Below, in pieces: positions 6,381 to 7,595 of a stretch of 7,595 bases of DNA. Positions within the stretch are counted from its first letter, which is position 1; each line of letters starts with the position of its first letter. Under the pieces are notes generated by a model that did no database searches, was not told the DNA's origin, and saw only the letters and a program-made list of their open reading frames with translations. This DNA is from Candidatus Cloacimonadota bacterium (lineage in GTDB: Bacteria; Cloacimonadota; Cloacimonadia; Cloacimonadales; JAIOQZ01): NCBI GenBank assembly GCA_021106755.1, contig JAIOTM010000222.1:1-7595 (forward strand), read 5' to 3'. The position numbers were made by a program, and so were the translations under genes.

Positions 6381-7122
6381 TGTTAACCCATTCTTCAATG
6401 TTGCGCATAGCGGGAGTGTGAGTAAACTCCGGGCATACAGGTGTTATTGAAATATAATTGTTATGTACAGCATGCAAATCAGTTCCGGGAACAAGTTCCC
6501 ATTCCGGGACATCCCCACCGATTGTGTAAAAAGTTTCGCCCTGCTCATCAGTCTCAGTTGAAATAATGTTCTGATATTCCCTGTGACCAAGCCGGGTGGT
6601 TTTTATTCCTCGAACAGCACTAAGCTCTACATCCGGTACGTTTATATTGAGGATATAGCGGGAAGTAAGAAGTGCGCAAATATCCTTTTCGAGCAATTCC
6701 CCTAACCACCAGGCTGCTGTGGGAAACTTCTGGTCGCGGTAATTACGGATAGATATAGCAATCGCCTGATAACCCAGCAACATCGCTTCCATAGCAGCGG
6801 CAACTGTACCGGAATAAAGCACATCCTCTGCCATATTCTGCCCACTGTTAATGCCAGATATTACTAAGTCAATGGGTTTCTCCGCCAGCATTTCCGTAGC
6901 GAAAAAGATACAGTCCACTGGCGTACCAGTTACTGAGAAACGGCGTTCTCCCTGCTTGTAAACACGCAACGGTTTGCGTATTGTAATCGAATGAGACGAC
7001 GCGCTCCGTTCTTCGTGAGGTGCTACTATGGTTATCTGATGCCCCCGCCGGGTAAGTTCGTCCGCTAATAAATTGAGTCCGGGAGCATTAATCCCGTCAT
7101 CGTTGGTTAGTAAAATATTCAC
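6370..7122 (-). CDS. surE: 5'-nucleotidase / survival protein SurE
   Basis: The 250-residue product is SurE, a metal-dependent phosphatase acting on nucleoside monophosphates and sometimes polyphosphate or acid substrates. MNILLTNDDGINAPG (1-15) holds the metal-binding Asp8 and Asp9. APHEERSASSHSIT (34-47) holds the metal-ligand Ser40, and VTGTPVDC (64-71) follows. VISGINSGQN (87-96) carries the metal-ligand Asn92, with YSGTVAAAMEA just after. The end SVTP-like ISITP (231-235 region) is also typical. The length is normal and all key residues are kept. The start is GTG at 7122 with AAAGGA seven bases upstream; no ATG fits better. It is the first gene of the leftward operon and overlaps pcm by 11 bp. 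A divergent phosphatase gene lies 123 bp upstream. Confidence 0.97.
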   Translation of the reverse strand: MNILLTNDDGINAPGLNLLADELTRRGHQITIVAPHEERSASSHSITIRKPLRVYKQGERRFSVTGTPVDCIFFATEMLAEKPIDLVISGINSGQNMAEDVLYSGTVAAAMEAMLLGYQAIAISIRNYRDQKFPTAAWWLGELLEKDICALLTSRYILNINVPDVELSAVRGIKTTRLGHREYQNIISTETDEQGETFYTIGGDVPEWELVPGTDLHAVHNNYISITPVCPEFTHTPAMRNIEEWVNNEV

Positions 7123-7129
7123 TTTTTAT

Positions 7130-7135
7130 TCCTTT
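7130..7135 (-). promoter_or_regulatory. Ribosome-binding site for the GTG start of surE
   Basis: AAAGGA on the minus strand lies seven bases before the GTG at 7122. Together with the conserved N-terminal metal motif beginning only a few residues later, it supports the non-ATG start. Confidence 0.65.
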
Positions 7136-7192
7136 CCGTGTCAAAAGTAGAGTAAGCACATTTCTTGGCAAGGTCGAAACTGCGGATTTTCA

Positions 7193-7198
7193 TTGACA
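7193..7198 (+). promoter_or_regulatory. Consensus -35-like TTGACA in the divergent gap
   Basis: A perfect TTGACA lies 47 bp before the ATG of the PAP2 gene, inside the 123-bp divergent gap (7123-7245). At 17-18 bp downstream the sequence is AAGAAA or AGAAAT, only 3/6 to a -10 box. It may be a -35 needing an activator or an alternative sigma factor, or it may be chance. No good promoter for surE was found on the other strand of this gap. Confidence 0.3.
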
Positions 7199-7245
7199 GT
7201 GATAGACTTCGCGCAAAGAAATCCTCCTGTTCTTCTGGAGATTAA

Positions 7246-7595
7246 ATGAAAAGATTCTATCGGGAATTACTTATAGTGCTGATTTCGCTGATTGCAATTA
7301 CCGCAATCTGGGGATTCATTAACGGCGATCTTCTATTGCATAGTAAACTATACAGTCAGGAATCAGGTTGGTTTCTCAAATACGCCCAGCCATGGCGGAC
7401 ACTATATCTGTATGGAAACATACCCGCCCTCATTCTGGCATTCGGTGCAATCGCGCTGCTTGTTGCCGGATTGCTGAAACAACCTGCCTCCAAATATCGC
7501 AAACTTAGTTTGTTACTAATCCTCGTTATGCTGATAGCCCCCGGCATTCTCATTAACGCTGTTTTCAAAGACCACTGGGGACGCCCCCGACCACG
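7246..7595 (+). CDS. PAP2-family phosphatase, N-terminal part (runs off window)
   Basis: ATG at 7246 has GGAG five bases upstream, and the frame stays open to the window edge, giving 116 residues. A first membrane segment spans about residues 8-25, a second about 58-77, and a third about 87-105, separated by a polar loop (W42 to Y56) and a short basic turn (KQPASKYRK). The fragment ends FKDHWGRPRP (107-116), in which K108 and R115-P116 match the KX6RP motif C1 of the PAP2 acid phosphatase superfamily. The other two motifs (SGH and the SRxxxxxHxxxD type) would follow outside the window. Such enzymes dephosphorylate lipid substrates such as lipid A, undecaprenyl pyrophosphate or phosphatidic acid; the KDHWGRPRP context resembles bacterial lipid phosphatases, but the exact substrate is unknown. 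It is transcribed away from surE. Confidence 0.88.
   Translation, partial: MKRFYRELLIVLISLIAITAIWGFINGDLLLHSKLYSQESGWFLKYAQPWRTLYLYGNIPALILAFGAIALLVAGLLKQPASKYRKLSLLLILVMLIAPGILINAVFKDHWGRPRP

Noticed and set aside
6380..6398. TTG start for pcm
   Set aside because: No ribosome-binding site precedes it, and the family begins close to the ATG at 6380.
1..7595. CRISPR, tRNA, IS or prophage elements
   Set aside because: No regularly spaced repeats, cloverleaf-like sequences, terminal inverted repeats or transposase/integrase motifs were seen.

Overview
This 7.6 kb window looks like ordinary chromosome from a motile, Gram-negative-type bacterium with moderate GC (low 40s percent by eye). The pointers are a chemoreceptor end, a lipobox lipoprotein, and a surE-pcm pair. 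The flavour of the genes (LVIVD-type lipoprotein, bacterial endonuclease Q relative, small multidrug export family membrane protein) would fit a little-cultured FCB-type phylum such as Cloacimonadota, but that placement is only a guess. No rRNA, tRNA, insertion sequence, phage gene or CRISPR array was seen.

Layout: bases 2-607 (+) are the C-terminal end of a methyl-accepting chemotaxis protein whose start lies outside the window. It converges on a long leftward block of seven genes, with a hairpin (626-650) in the 78-bp gap. Read in transcription order from the right, the block is surE (7122-6370), pcm (6380-5724), a small multidrug export family membrane protein (5731-5078), a stand-alone cyclic-nucleotide-binding domain protein (5091-4519), and an AI-2E/UPF0118 transporter (4538-3156). 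After a 94-bp gap come an LVIVD-like beta-propeller lipoprotein (3061-1985), an intrinsic terminator (1928-1963), and an endonuclease Q family protein (1915-686). At the right edge a divergent gene (7246 onward, +) encodes the N-terminal half of a PAP2-family phosphatase, cut at its first catalytic motif.

The first five leftward genes each overlap the next by 8-20 bp, so they are very likely one translationally coupled operon. SurE (nucleotidase) and Pcm (isoaspartyl methyltransferase) are a classic stationary-phase and damage-repair pair. What follows them here is less usual: two multi-spanning membrane proteins flanking a small soluble cNMP-sensor protein with no DNA-binding output domain. 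A plausible but untested reading is that the sensor protein acts on one of its membrane-protein neighbours.

No clearly undescribed system is visible. The points most worth a second look are the cNMP/AI-2E coupling, the large extracytoplasmic insertion in the AI-2E protein, the EndoQ relative with an apparently altered zinc site, and the terminator that abuts the EndoQ ribosome-binding site. Several start codons were moved from the longest possible ORF to an internal ATG because of ribosome-binding sites and operon overlaps; each entry says so.
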